A DNA stretch of 64,000 nt from an uncultured Eubacteriales bacterium (GTDB taxonomy: Bacteria; Bacillota; Clostridia; Oscillospirales; Acutalibacteraceae). How positions within the stretch are numbered: position 1 is the first letter of the stretch; each line of letters starts with the position of its first letter. A model generated the notes under the pieces. The model saw only the letters and a list, made by a program, of their open reading frames with translations. It did no database searches and had not been told where the DNA came from. This document shows positions 42,857 through 51,356 of this stretch, piece after piece. Location of the stretch: contig UQEU01000008.1 of NCBI GenBank assembly GCA_900540085.1, positions 8,094-72,093 on the forward strand. The letters are read 5' to 3'. The position numbers were made by a program, and so were the translations under genes.

Positions 42857-44131
42857 ATGAACAAAGCGATTGAATTTTTTGGAAACCACATTTATAAAAC
42901 AGTACAAAAAAATCCCAAAAAAGCCTTAAACGAACTGTCTTTCGTGTTTAATGCAGCAGGACTTCAGTGCAAATATTTTCCGACTAAACTTTTATTGCCG
43001 GCAAGACAATATATGCAATGGGCTGCTGCAGATTCGGCAATCAAGCCATTAAAAAATGCTGATAATTCTGCTATTGTCAGCATTTATTTGCCTTGTGAAA
43101 TTTTACACTCTATGGGTATATATCAACTATTCCCCGAAGCACTTTCATGCTATTTAGCAGCTGCGGCAAGTGAAAAAATCTTTATTGAAACGGCAGAAAA
43201 CAACGGTGTTCCAAAAACTCTCTGCTCATATCATAAAGTGTTTATCGGTATGGCCGAATCAGGCGTTTTACCAAAACCGAAATTTATCATTAACACAACG
43301 CTTGCGTGTGATGTAAACCATCTGTCATTCAGAAGAATAGCCGAGTTTTACAATGTACCACACTTTATGATAGATGTGCCGTCAAAATACAATTCAGAAA
43401 ACATTGAATATATTAAAAATCAGCTTCACGAAATGGTCAATTTCATTGAAAAAAACAGTGATTTCAAACTTGATGAAAATAAATTAAATGAAGTTATATC
43501 GAGAAGCAAAAATACAATAAATAATTTCAGAAAAATATTTGAACTTAAAAAAGACAGATATTTATCAGACGAAATGACTTCTCAAATGCTTTCTGTTTTT
43601 GCGACTCATGTTATGCTCGGAACAAAAGAAGCAGAAAAATACAGTAAAGATATGATTGAACAACTTTCAAAATGTCCGACAAACAGAAAAGGCGTACGGC
43701 TTCTTTGGGTACACACATTGCCATATACACAAAACGCTTTAAGAAACCTAATTAATTTTACCGAAAGATGCGAAATTGTCGCCTGCGATATGGTTTTTGA
43801 CGCTCTTGATGTTGATACAAGCGAAAAAGACCCATATACTTTTATGGCTGACAGACTTCTTCGCAACACTGTAAACGGAAACACAAACAGAAGAATTGAT
43901 GCCGTTTTAAACTACGCAAAAATGCTTGATTGCGACGGTGTGATTTGGTACTGTCATTGGGGTTGCAAGCAAACGGCAGGTGCAAGTGCGGCGGCAAAAG
44001 AAAAACTTGAGAAAAACGGTTTCCCTACTCTTATACTTGACGGTGACGGGTGCGACTCTCAAAACATAAACGACGGTCAAACCGTTACAAGAATGGAAGC
44101 GTTTCTTGAACTATTGGAGAACAGAAAATGA
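42857..44131 (+). CDS. 2-hydroxyacyl-CoA dehydratase family subunit (HgdB/DCCP-like)
   Basis: This 424-residue protein resembles a component-D subunit of 2-hydroxyacyl-CoA dehydratases or of the related double-cubane-cluster proteins. Candidate cluster cysteines lie in SIYLPCEIL, TLACDVNHLSF and WYCHWGCKQTAGA; the last block, followed by FPTLILDGDGCDS, matches the C-terminal family pattern. Such proteins hold a 4Fe-4S cluster and do difficult reductions with electrons from an ATP-driven activase. The activase is fused to the next gene product. No CoA-transferase or acyl-CoA dehydrogenase is nearby, so the substrate is open. Confidence 0.85.
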   Translation: MNKAIEFFGNHIYKTVQKNPKKALNELSFVFNAAGLQCKYFPTKLLLPARQYMQWAAADSAIKPLKNADNSAIVSIYLPCEILHSMGIYQLFPEALSCYLAAAASEKIFIETAENNGVPKTLCSYHKVFIGMAESGVLPKPKFIINTTLACDVNHLSFRRIAEFYNVPHFMIDVPSKYNSENIEYIKNQLHEMVNFIEKNSDFKLDENKLNEVISRSKNTINNFRKIFELKKDRYLSDEMTSQMLSVFATHVMLGTKEAEKYSKDMIEQLSKCPTNRKGVRLLWVHTLPYTQNALRNLINFTERCEIVACDMVFDALDVDTSEKDPYTFMADRLLRNTVNGNTNRRIDAVLNYAKMLDCDGVIWYCHWGCKQTAGASAAAKEKLEKNGFPTLILDGDGCDSQNINDGQTVTRMEAFLELLENRK

Positions 44132-45762
44132 TAGGATACAACTGTAAATACGCACCTATTGAGATACTTGCGGGTTTTAAAGAAAAATGCGAATTGATAA
44201 ACAGTGAAGCAAAAAACTTTGAATATTCTGCATTCAAACTGCATCAAAATATGTGTTCTCACGCAAAGGCAATGTTTGAAGAAATACATACAAAAAAATA
44301 TAACAAATTGCTTTTCACTAATTGTTGCGACAGTGCAAAACGGGTTTTCAACGCAACCGAAAGTGAAAATATTGATTTTAAATACATAGTTGATTTGCCT
44401 GTATGCAACAACGATTGTGCAATAAACAAATTTAAAAATGATTTGCTGCAATTCATTAACGAATACGAAAATTTCAGCAAAAAGAAATTTGATGTTGAAG
44501 TGTTTTTGTCATCATTTAAAAACAACACGCATTTTCCAAAAGGTAAATATATTGCAATACTTGGTGCAAGAAGCAACAAGACATTACTTGATGCAACGCA
44601 AAATTGTTTCAAAAACATTGAAATACTCGATTTAACCTGTGCCGTCAACCGAGAAGTTTTGCCGTTTGAAGTTGAGAAAAACGAAAGTTTAGACAGTATA
44701 ATGTTAAAATACGCAAAAGCTTTACTCTCTCAAACGCCGTGTATGCGTATGCAAAACATTAAGCAAAGAGAAGCGTTAATCGAAAATGAAAACTGCATAG
44801 GAATAATTTATAACACAATTAAATTTTGCGACTATTACGATTTTGAATTTTCACAATTAAAGAAATTAAAAACTCCCATTATCCGAATTGAAACAGATTT
44901 TACAAACCAATCCTACGGTCAACTGTTAACAAGGATAGAAGGCTTTGCCGAAACAATCACAAGAACAGACACACAAAAGGAAGTCGGAAATATGAGCGGA
45001 AAATATTTCATAGGCATAGACAGCGGTTCCACTTCAACGGAACTTATTGCTATTGACAAAAACGGAAATATTCTCAAAAACATTATGGTGAGAACAGGTG
45101 CAAACGCACAAAACAGTGCGAAAAACGCACTCGAAAAGTCAGGAATTGATAGAAACGACATTTCATATATTGTTGCAACAGGTTACGGCAGAAAAAATAT
45201 TGACTTCGCAAATGATAATGTGACAGAAATTACCTGCCACGCAAAAGGTGCCAAACATCTTTACAACGATGTAACAATGATAGTTGACATAGGAGGACAA
45301 GACAGCAAAATTATCAGTCTTGACAAAGACGGTAAGGTCTGCGGTTTTGTTATGAACGACAAATGTGCGGCAGGAACTGGCAGATTTCTTGAAAATATGG
45401 CGAAAGTTCTCGAACTCGATATGAGTGAAATGGCAAGTATAGGCCTAAACTACAAAAAAGACTTGACGATTTCGAGTATGTGTACAGTGTTTGCAGAAAG
45501 TGAAGTCGTGTCATTGATAGCCGAAAACAACTCTGTTGCCGATATTGTTCACGGACTCAGCAAAAGTGTAGCCGTAAAAGTAAAATCAATGGCGACAAGC
45601 GTAAAAGACAAAAGCCATATAATGATGACGGGCGGAGTTGCAAACAACACTTGCGTTGTTATGGAACTCGAAAAACAATTTAAAGAAAAAATTTTCATTC
45701 CAAAATATCCCGAATTCTGCGGAGCGCTCGGTGCCGCCTTAATTGCAAAAGAAAACTCATAA
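44128..45762 (+). CDS. Fused dehydratase subunit and BadF/HgdC-type activase
   Basis: Residues 1-285 look like a second component-D subunit, with cysteines in GYNCKYAPIEIL, HQNMCSHAKAM and LLFTNCCDSAKR and a late block with PCMRMQNIKQRE. Residues 290-544 are a complete ASKHA-fold activase: FIGIDSGSTSTELIAID (phosphate loop 1), ATGYGRKNIDFA, IVDIGGQDSKII, the 4Fe-4S cysteines in NDKCAAGTGRFLE and SSMCTVFAESEV, and MMTGGVANN. Activases are normally separate homodimers of about 260 residues. An internal ATG (at about codon 289, MSGKYFIGID) could also give free activase. It overlaps the preceding gene by four bases. Confidence 0.9.
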   Translation: MIGYNCKYAPIEILAGFKEKCELINSEAKNFEYSAFKLHQNMCSHAKAMFEEIHTKKYNKLLFTNCCDSAKRVFNATESENIDFKYIVDLPVCNNDCAINKFKNDLLQFINEYENFSKKKFDVEVFLSSFKNNTHFPKGKYIAILGARSNKTLLDATQNCFKNIEILDLTCAVNREVLPFEVEKNESLDSIMLKYAKALLSQTPCMRMQNIKQREALIENENCIGIIYNTIKFCDYYDFEFSQLKKLKTPIIRIETDFTNQSYGQLLTRIEGFAETITRTDTQKEVGNMSGKYFIGIDSGSTSTELIAIDKNGNILKNIMVRTGANAQNSAKNALEKSGIDRNDISYIVATGYGRKNIDFANDNVTEITCHAKGAKHLYNDVTMIVDIGGQDSKIISLDKDGKVCGFVMNDKCAAGTGRFLENMAKVLELDMSEMASIGLNYKKDLTISSMCTVFAESEVVSLIAENNSVADIVHGLSKSVAVKVKSMATSVKDKSHIMMTGGVANNTCVVMELEKQFKEKIFIPKYPEFCGALGAALIAKENS

Positions 45763-45773
45763 AAAAGTATGAC

Positions 45774-45812
45774 AAAAAAGCTATGCAGTTCAGAAAACTG
45801 CATAGCTTTTTT
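45774..45812. terminator. Bidirectional terminator between activase and trpB
   Basis: Perfect stem AAAAAAGCTATGCAGTT / AACTGCATAGCTTTTTT with a short loop. It serves both converging genes. Confidence 0.92.
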
Positions 45813-45835
45813 ATTTATCATTATGAAAATTTAAT

Positions 45836-47206
45836 TTAAAACTTCGGCAATTCGGCGATGCTTTTTTCAATTTCTTCATCTGTCGGGATATAATCTGACA
45901 TTATACCGTCATTAAACTTTTGATATGCATACATATCAAAATATCCTGTACCTGTAAGACCGAACAAAATAGTTTTTTCTTCGCCTGTTTCTTTACACTT
46001 CAATGCTTCGTCAATGGCAACTTTGATAGCATGACTGCTTTCAGGAGCAGGTAAAATACCTTCAACTCTTGCAAACTTCTCTGCCGCTTCAAACACTGAA
46101 GTTTGCTCAACAGAAACTGCTTCAATAAGTTTATCATCATAAAGTTGTGACAAAACAGAGTTCATACCGTGATATCTGAGTCCGCCTGCATGGTTAGCCG
46201 ACGGCATAAATCCACTGCCGAGAGTGTACATCTTAACAAGAGGACAAACCATACCTGTATCGCAATAGTCATAAGCATATTTACCACGAGTAAGACTCGG
46301 ACAACTTGCAGGTTCAACTGCAATAAAGCGATAATCTTTTTCGCCACGAATTTTTTCGCCCATAAACGGAGAAATAAGTCCGCCCAAATTTGAGCCGCCG
46401 CCTGCACATCCGATAATAATATCGGGTGTAATATCATATTTATCCATTGCGGCTTTTGCCTCAAGACCTATAATTGACTGATGAAGCAATACTTGGTTCA
46501 AAACCGATCCGAGAACATATCTGTAACCGTCTTTTTGAGTTGCAGCTTCAACAGCTTCCGAAATAGCACAGCCGAGACTTCCTGTTGTACCCGGAAATTC
46601 TTCAAGAATTTTTCTTCCGATACTTGTTGTATCAGACGGAGAAGGAGTAACATTTGCTCCGTAAGTTCTCATCACTTCACGACGGAAAGGCTTTTGTTCA
46701 TAGGAACATTTTACCATATAGACATTGCAGTCAAGTCCGAGATATGCACAAGCCATCGAAAGTGCAGTACCCCACTGACCTGCTCCTGTTTCTGTCGTAA
46801 CACCTTTAAGTCCCTGTTGTTTTGCATAGTAAGCCTGAGCAATCGCAGAGTTGAGTTTATGACTTCCCGAAGTATTGTTTCCTTCAAACTTGTAGTAAAT
46901 TTTAGCAGGTGTATCGAGTGCTTTTTCAAGACAATATGCTCTTACAAGCGGTGCAGGACGATACATTTTATAGAAGTCGATAATCTCTTGCGGAATATCA
47001 AAATACGGTGTAGTGTCATCAAGTTCCTGTTTGATTAATTCGTCACAAAAAACATGACGAAGGTCATCAAAAGTAATAGGTTCAAATGTTTGCGAATTTA
47101 AAATCGGTGCAGGTTTATTTTTCATATCTGCACGAAGATTGTACCATTGTTTAGGAAGTTCGCTTTCTTCAAGATAAATTTTGTAAGGTATTTTTTTGTC
47201 GTTCAT
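45836..47206 (-). CDS. trpB: Tryptophan synthase beta chain-like protein (TrpB2 type)
   Basis: This 456-residue PLP enzyme is a TrpB2-type beta chain. The Schiff-base lysine is Lys117 in NTSGSHKLNSA; TETGAGQWGTALSMA, IGCAGGGSNLGG (phosphate loop) and AVEPASCPSLTRG follow. It is longer than TrpB1 at the N-terminus and has the PAPLVRA block of TrpB2. It joins indole with serine to make tryptophan. No trpA is present in this window, so it probably works alone to salvage indole. Its expression is governed by the tryptophan T-box directly upstream. Confidence 0.93.
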   Translation of the reverse strand: MNDKKIPYKIYLEESELPKQWYNLRADMKNKPAPILNSQTFEPITFDDLRHVFCDELIKQELDDTTPYFDIPQEIIDFYKMYRPAPLVRAYCLEKALDTPAKIYYKFEGNNTSGSHKLNSAIAQAYYAKQQGLKGVTTETGAGQWGTALSMACAYLGLDCNVYMVKCSYEQKPFRREVMRTYGANVTPSPSDTTSIGRKILEEFPGTTGSLGCAISEAVEAATQKDGYRYVLGSVLNQVLLHQSIIGLEAKAAMDKYDITPDIIIGCAGGGSNLGGLISPFMGEKIRGEKDYRFIAVEPASCPSLTRGKYAYDYCDTGMVCPLVKMYTLGSGFMPSANHAGGLRYHGMNSVLSQLYDDKLIEAVSVEQTSVFEAAEKFARVEGILPAPESSHAIKVAIDEALKCKETGEEKTILFGLTGTGYFDMYAYQKFNDGIMSDYIPTDEEIEKSIAELPKF

Positions 47207-47275
47207 AGTAATTTTCCTTTCTTAAAAATATTATACTTTGTAAAGCAAACCAGAGGAATTTTTGCACCCTAAAAA

Positions 47276-47308
47276 CAAAAAAACTCCTGTCCCGTATAGG
47301 ACAAGAGA
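47276..47308 (-). terminator. T-box-controlled terminator before trpB
   Basis: On the minus strand CTCTTGTCC pairs with GGGACAGGAG around a short loop, followed by TTTTTTTGTTTTT. The 5' side competes with the T-box antiterminator. Confidence 0.85.
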
Positions 47309-47531
47309 ACGCTCTTGTTAAGCCACCTAATTCATTCATAGAATGCAATTTGCCGCATACCAACATATACGCTCCAAGATAACGGTAGGACTCCGTCGCA
47401 CCTACTTGCCAAAGCTTTCAGATTGCCCTCACAAGACCATTCACACAAACTAATACTGCCACACTCACACCAACTGCAGCTCGCTTTAGTACGCCGTTTG
47501 AGTTACTATCCTTGCTCATCGGTTATACTTT
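47276..47531 (-). promoter_or_regulatory. Tryptophan T-box leader of trpB
   Basis: This RNA has the full T-box layout. Stem I includes GATAGTAAC, AGCGAGC and the terminal-loop block GTTGGTGTGAG. The specifier loop reads GTGAA-UGG-UC with the codon UGG (47437-47439), that is tryptophan. CTGAAAG, then a CGG..CCGTTA stem, and the antiterminator core AATTAGGTGGC (47322-47332) follow before the terminator. Uncharged tRNA-Trp would stabilise the antiterminator and turn on trpB. The T-box core departs from the usual AGGGTGGNACCGCG after GGTGG. This element fills most of the 411-base gap; the rest is the promoter and a short spacer. Confidence 0.93.
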
Positions 47532-47537
47532 AATACA

Positions 47538-47566
47538 AGTATATTCTTATTATTATCATTTGTCAA
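47538..47566 (-). promoter_or_regulatory. Sigma-A promoter of the T-box-trpB transcript
   Basis: Consensus TTGACA (47561-47566), 17 bases, TATACT (47538-47543) on the minus strand. Confidence 0.88.
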
Positions 47567-47583
47567 CACTTTTTTCAAAAAAT

Positions 47584-47608
47584 AAAACCGACAAAATTTG
47601 CCGGTTTT
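47584..47608 (-). terminator. Terminator after the aldolase gene
   Basis: On the minus strand AAAACCGGCAAATTTTGTCGGTTTT, followed by ATTTTTTG. It sits just before the trpB promoter and insulates it. Confidence 0.85.
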
Positions 47609-47617
47609 GGAATAAAT

Positions 47618-48835
47618 TTATTTATTGATTTGTTTAGAATACTTTGCAACATATACAGTACGCATAATCAAACACTCAACAGTAGGAACAAAGTGCTCTC
47701 TATTGAAAAGATTTGTACCTATTTCAGTAGCGCAACCTTTATCCATTACAAGAGTAAGTGCTTCCATATCGCCGTCGCTGTTGCCTACAATCAAAGCACC
47801 CATTTTATCAATCAAAACAGCATTTCTGCCGACAACTGCTTTTGCAATAGCTTTTGCACACTCGTCTGTTTCTCCGTCTATCCAAGCCTCGTTTTCAACA
47901 GTAACGCCTGCTATTTGAGCAAAGTCGTCAATCTTAGGATACATTGTATCGCCTTTACACGAAACTGCAACAATATCCGGAAGTGTAATATGTTTAATGA
48001 GCGTACAATTCTGCGTTTTGTATATTTCAGCATGAATTTTTGCTGCTTTAGGAACGATTTTATTTTCTTTTGCAAGGCAAGTTTCAATATCTACATCCAT
48101 AGTTTCTCCGCCGATTGTAAGCGTAAAGAAATCGCCGTTTCTTACAGAAGAACCAAGGTCACAGATATTTTCAGGCATCTTTCCTGCCCCGATTTTATTG
48201 AGATAGAACTCTCTCATATCGTCGTATGAAAAACTGTCTTTCCAAGAATGACGAATATAGTTATCTTTTATAATTCTTTCACAACAAGCCTCAAGTGTCT
48301 CTGCAATTTGGAATGCTTGTTCATAGTCATCGCCCATACATAAAGTACCGTGATGCATAAGCAAAAATGCACGAGACGACGGATGCATCATAATAGAATT
48401 TTCAACATTTTTTCTAAGCATGGAAGTAGTTGACATTGCATAGTCTGCAACAGGAATTATATCTCCTAAAACACCCTTATAATCATCATATACATTTCTG
48501 ATTTCCATACCTGTGGCACTTACTATTGTAGCCGCCTTTTGATGAGTATGTATAACAAAATTTACAGCAGGATGATGCTTATAGGAATCTGCGTGAATAC
48601 CTTTTTCGGAAGACGGTTTAATATCACCTTCATAACTGCAATCGTCAATATTCACAACAACAATTTCATCGGGTGTAAGATTTTCATACGAGCGACCGCT
48701 CGGTGTAATAACAAACTGCGTATCGGAAATTCTTGCACTGACATTTCCCCATGTACGAGCAATAAGTCCTGTTTCAAGAAGTCTTTTACCTGCTTCAATA
48801 ACAAGTTGTTTTGCTTTTTCAACTGTATAAGCCAT
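47618..48835 (-). CDS. Class II aldolase with tandem aldolase/adducin-like domains
   Basis: The first domain (about 1-215) is a class II (FucA/AraD) aldolase: WGNVSAR, ITPSGRSYENL, catalytic Glu in KPSSEKGIHADSY (Glu77), zinc ligands in IHTHQ (His96, His98) and MHHGTLCMG near 165. It should cleave or isomerise a phosphorylated ketose. Residues from about 230 to 405 look like a second copy of the same fold (AKIHAEIYKTQNCTLIKHI, NAVLIDKMGALIVGNSDGDMEAL) without the zinc histidines. Two-domain proteins of this type are unusual. The start is the ATG at 48835; a TTG at 48853 overlaps the GGGGG ribosome site. It is downstream of a class III aminotransferase. Confidence 0.85.
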   Translation of the reverse strand: MAYTVEKAKQLVIEAGKRLLETGLIARTWGNVSARISDTQFVITPSGRSYENLTPDEIVVVNIDDCSYEGDIKPSSEKGIHADSYKHHPAVNFVIHTHQKAATIVSATGMEIRNVYDDYKGVLGDIIPVADYAMSTTSMLRKNVENSIMMHPSSRAFLLMHHGTLCMGDDYEQAFQIAETLEACCERIIKDNYIRHSWKDSFSYDDMREFYLNKIGAGKMPENICDLGSSVRNGDFFTLTIGGETMDVDIETCLAKENKIVPKAAKIHAEIYKTQNCTLIKHITLPDIVAVSCKGDTMYPKIDDFAQIAGVTVENEAWIDGETDECAKAIAKAVVGRNAVLIDKMGALIVGNSDGDMEALTLVMDKGCATEIGTNLFNREHFVPTVECLIMRTVYVAKYSKQINK

Positions 48836-48866
48836 AATATATTTATCCCCCAAAATATAAAGTCCA

Positions 48867-48891
48867 AAAGGGGAACATCAGTTCCCCTTAT
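48867..48891 (-). terminator. Hairpin between aminotransferase and aldolase genes
   Basis: On the minus strand AAGGGGAAC-TGAT-GTTCCCCTT, followed by TTGGACTTTATATTTT. It has a strong stem but a poor T-run, so partial termination or an mRNA-stabilising role in the two-gene operon is more likely than full termination. Confidence 0.6.
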
Positions 48892-48906
48892 TTAACTTTA
48901 TTTAAC

Positions 48907-50394
48907 TTATTTATTTTCAATTTTACAACATTGACTGAGAACTCTGTCAAATCTTGCGATACAGTCATCAATCATTTCTTCGGTGTATGCGGCCGAAGTA
49001 TAAAGACGAGAACCTGCAAGTGTTACAAGACCTTCTGCCATATAAGCTGCACCCATATATTGCATTTCTGTTTGGCGTTTGCTTGTTTCTTTAAGAACAT
49101 GCGGAATAGTCCACGGTTTTGTGATGTCAACTCTGAAGTGCATTGTAGCAACTGTATGGAGATGACAAACAGAGCCGATATTATAGCATACAAACGGAAG
49201 GTCATACTTTTTGATGCTTTCCTGAATACCTTTAACAAGACGGTCAGCCATTTGACCTGCTACCTGACAAGCATTTCTCTTTTCAATTTCGCAAATAGCG
49301 GTGTAACCTGCACAACAAGAGATAGGTGTAGCAGCCATTGTACCGCCACACATTGCTTTGTGAATTTTTTTGCCTGAAGTTTTATCAAGACCTGCACCGA
49401 GATATTTCATAACTTCTTTATGACCGCCGATACCGCCTGCACCCGGATATCCGCCTGCGATTACTTTACCGAAAATAGTAATATCAGGGTCAATACCATA
49501 GTAACCTTGAGCGCCTGAAAGACCGATTCTGAAACCTGAAACAACTTCATCACAAACAAGAAGTGCACCGTATTTACGGCAAAGTGCCTGAACGCCTTTC
49601 GGGAAATCTTTGTCAACAGGACGAGTTGCAGACTCAGGACCGATAGGCTCAATAAATACTGCTGCTGTGCCACCACGGAATTTATTGATGATGAGTTTTC
49701 TTTCGAGTGACTTGAGGTCGTTCGGGAAGAACTCCTGTGTATGTTTAAATACGAAAAGCGGAACACCGTGACTCTGAGTATTCATTGTACCCGGAACACG
49801 CATACCCCAAGCAAGTTGGTCGGACCAACCGTGATAAGCACCGCCCATTTTAATGATGTTTTTATGTTTTGTAGCAAGACGGGCAACACGAACTGCACAC
49901 ATACAAGCTTCTGTACCCGAACCGAGCATACGGAACATTTCTACCGACGGAACACACTCGCTTATTTTTTTAGCAAGTTTGTATTCATATTCATGGAAAA
50001 GGCCTGTTGAAGGACCGCAGTCATTGAGAAGTTCAATAACTTTTTCACGAACTACATCATCGTTTGAGCCAAGCATTGTAGGACCGCCTGCCTGAAGAAA
50101 ATCGTAGTATTCGTTTCCGTCAATGTCATAGAGTTTTGCACCTTTTGCTTTTGTAAAAACAAGTGGGAATGGATAGTTGAAAGCAAGGTTGTGTTGTACA
50201 CCGCCGGGAATAACCTCTTTTGCTTTTTCTATCATTTCTTTTGACTTTTTACATTTTTTAGCATAATACTCATCTTCATACTTTTTAAGTGCTTCACGAC
50301 TTATTGAGTAAATAGGCTTTTTGATGAGAGCGTCAAGTTGAGCATTTATCAGAGAAGCGTCATGATATTCTGATATAGCAAATCTTGTATCCAT
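48907..50394 (-). CDS. Class III PLP aminotransferase, second locus
   Basis: This 495-residue class III aminotransferase has RMLGSGTEACMCAVRVARL (phosphate loop), GGAYHGWSDQ, LVCDEVVSGFRI (Asp to the PLP ring) and DITIFGKVIAGGYPGAGGIGG with the Schiff-base Lys. An N-terminal arm of about 60 residues precedes the usual VIPGGVQHN start of the family. It is glutamate-semialdehyde aminomutase-like but, as in the other locus, lies among carbohydrate enzymes. The ATG has AGGAGG seven bases upstream. The substrate is probably an aldehyde or keto product of the neighbouring aldolase or kinase pathway (inference). Confidence 0.88.
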   Translation of the reverse strand: MDTRFAISEYHDASLINAQLDALIKKPIYSISREALKKYEDEYYAKKCKKSKEMIEKAKEVIPGGVQHNLAFNYPFPLVFTKAKGAKLYDIDGNEYYDFLQAGGPTMLGSNDDVVREKVIELLNDCGPSTGLFHEYEYKLAKKISECVPSVEMFRMLGSGTEACMCAVRVARLATKHKNIIKMGGAYHGWSDQLAWGMRVPGTMNTQSHGVPLFVFKHTQEFFPNDLKSLERKLIINKFRGGTAAVFIEPIGPESATRPVDKDFPKGVQALCRKYGALLVCDEVVSGFRIGLSGAQGYYGIDPDITIFGKVIAGGYPGAGGIGGHKEVMKYLGAGLDKTSGKKIHKAMCGGTMAATPISCCAGYTAICEIEKRNACQVAGQMADRLVKGIQESIKKYDLPFVCYNIGSVCHLHTVATMHFRVDITKPWTIPHVLKETSKRQTEMQYMGAAYMAEGLVTLAGSRLYTSAAYTEEMIDDCIARFDRVLSQCCKIENK

Positions 50395-50681
50395 ACTAAA
50401 ATCCTCCTTATCGCTTTGCGATACAAATTTATTTTGGTGAGCCGTTGCTCACTTTTATGGTTGCACCTAACCTGTTTAGGTTTTGTTTACATTTTTTAGT
50501 ATAGCACATTTTACTGATTTGTCAAACAAAAAAATTATATTTTTTGTTAATTTTATCGCATTTTTTGTTGCAAAATAATAAATAAAATGTTAATATTGAT
50601 TTGTTAATCAATTAAAACAAAAGGAGATTTGTAGTTTTTGCACAACTATTTTTTATTTTTTTGTGCATACATACAAAATAT
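50395..50681. promoter_or_regulatory. Divergent promoter region of the aminotransferase and TetR genes
   Basis: The minus-strand promoter is TTGACA (50520-50525), 16 bases, TATACT (50498-50503). The plus-strand promoter is TTGCAA (50568-50573), 17 bases, TAATAT (50591-50596). In the minus-strand leader are two inverted repeats, GTGAGC-AAC-GGCTCAC-like (50437-50455) and CCTAA-CCTG-TTTAGG-like (50467-50482). Either could be the TetR operator or an RNA hairpin. Confidence 0.65.
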
Positions 50682-51356
50682 ATGAAAACACATCATAAAC
50701 CTGCCTTTGACAGAATAACTCAAAGCAGAAAAGAAAAAATTCTTGAAATAGGAATAAATGAATTTGCAAATAACGGGTATCAAAAAGCCAATATAAATGT
50801 CATCGCAAAAAAGTCAGGAATAAGTATCGGTTTAATGTATAAGTATTTCAATACAAAAGAAGACCTTTTTATTACCTGTGTAAATCACGGTATGGAAATA
50901 CTTGAACAAACTTTAACAGACATTATGAAGAGCGATGAAAAGTTACTTAAAAAGGCCGAAAAACTTATCAGGGCTACTTGCAAGCACTCAAAAATCAACG
51001 CAAACTATATTAAAATGTACAATGAAATCACTGCCGAAAAAGACAGTGACCGTGCAAAACTTTTTGCAACGGAAATTGAAACTCCTACAAGCAGCATTTA
51101 CAAAGGTGCCATCACAAACGCATTTAATAACGGTGACATTCGTACAGACATTGAACCTAATCTTTTTGCTTTCTTTTTAGACAATCTTCTGACTATGCTT
51201 CAGTTTTCATATATATGCGAATATTACAGGGAAAGATTTCGTATATATACGGGAATTGATGTCAGCACGGCAGATGATGAAATAATAGTTACTCAACTTT
51301 TAAAATTTATTGAAAGTGCATTTACATTTTCTAAGGGGGATATTAATAATGAGTAA
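50682..51356 (+). CDS. TetR-family transcriptional regulator
   Basis: This protein of about 224 residues has an N-terminal TetR helix-turn-helix (about 12-60: RKEKILEIGINEFANNGYQKANINVIAKKSGISIGLMYKYF-type order, abridged: EIGINEFANNGY, VIAKKSGIS, LMYKYFNTKEDLF) and a helical ligand domain. The start is unclear. The ATG at 50682 gives the right N-terminus but has no ribosome site; a good AAGGAG at 50621-50626 has no in-frame start codon at the right distance, and two T-runs lie between them. It is divergent from the aminotransferase-aldolase genes and coupled to the kinase gene, so it probably controls both. Confidence 0.88.
   Translation: MKTHHKPAFDRITQSRKEKILEIGINEFANNGYQKANINVIAKKSGISIGLMYKYFNTKEDLFITCVNHGMEILEQTLTDIMKSDEKLLKKAEKLIRATCKHSKINANYIKMYNEITAEKDSDRAKLFATEIETPTSSIYKGAITNAFNNGDIRTDIEPNLFAFFLDNLLTMLQFSYICEYYRERFRIYTGIDVSTADDEIIVTQLLKFIESAFTFSKGDINNE

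Noticed and set aside
48867..48891. Full terminator separating aminotransferase and aldolase genes
   Set aside because: The stem is strong but the T-run is poor and both genes are close and in the same direction, so it was listed as a weak hairpin instead.
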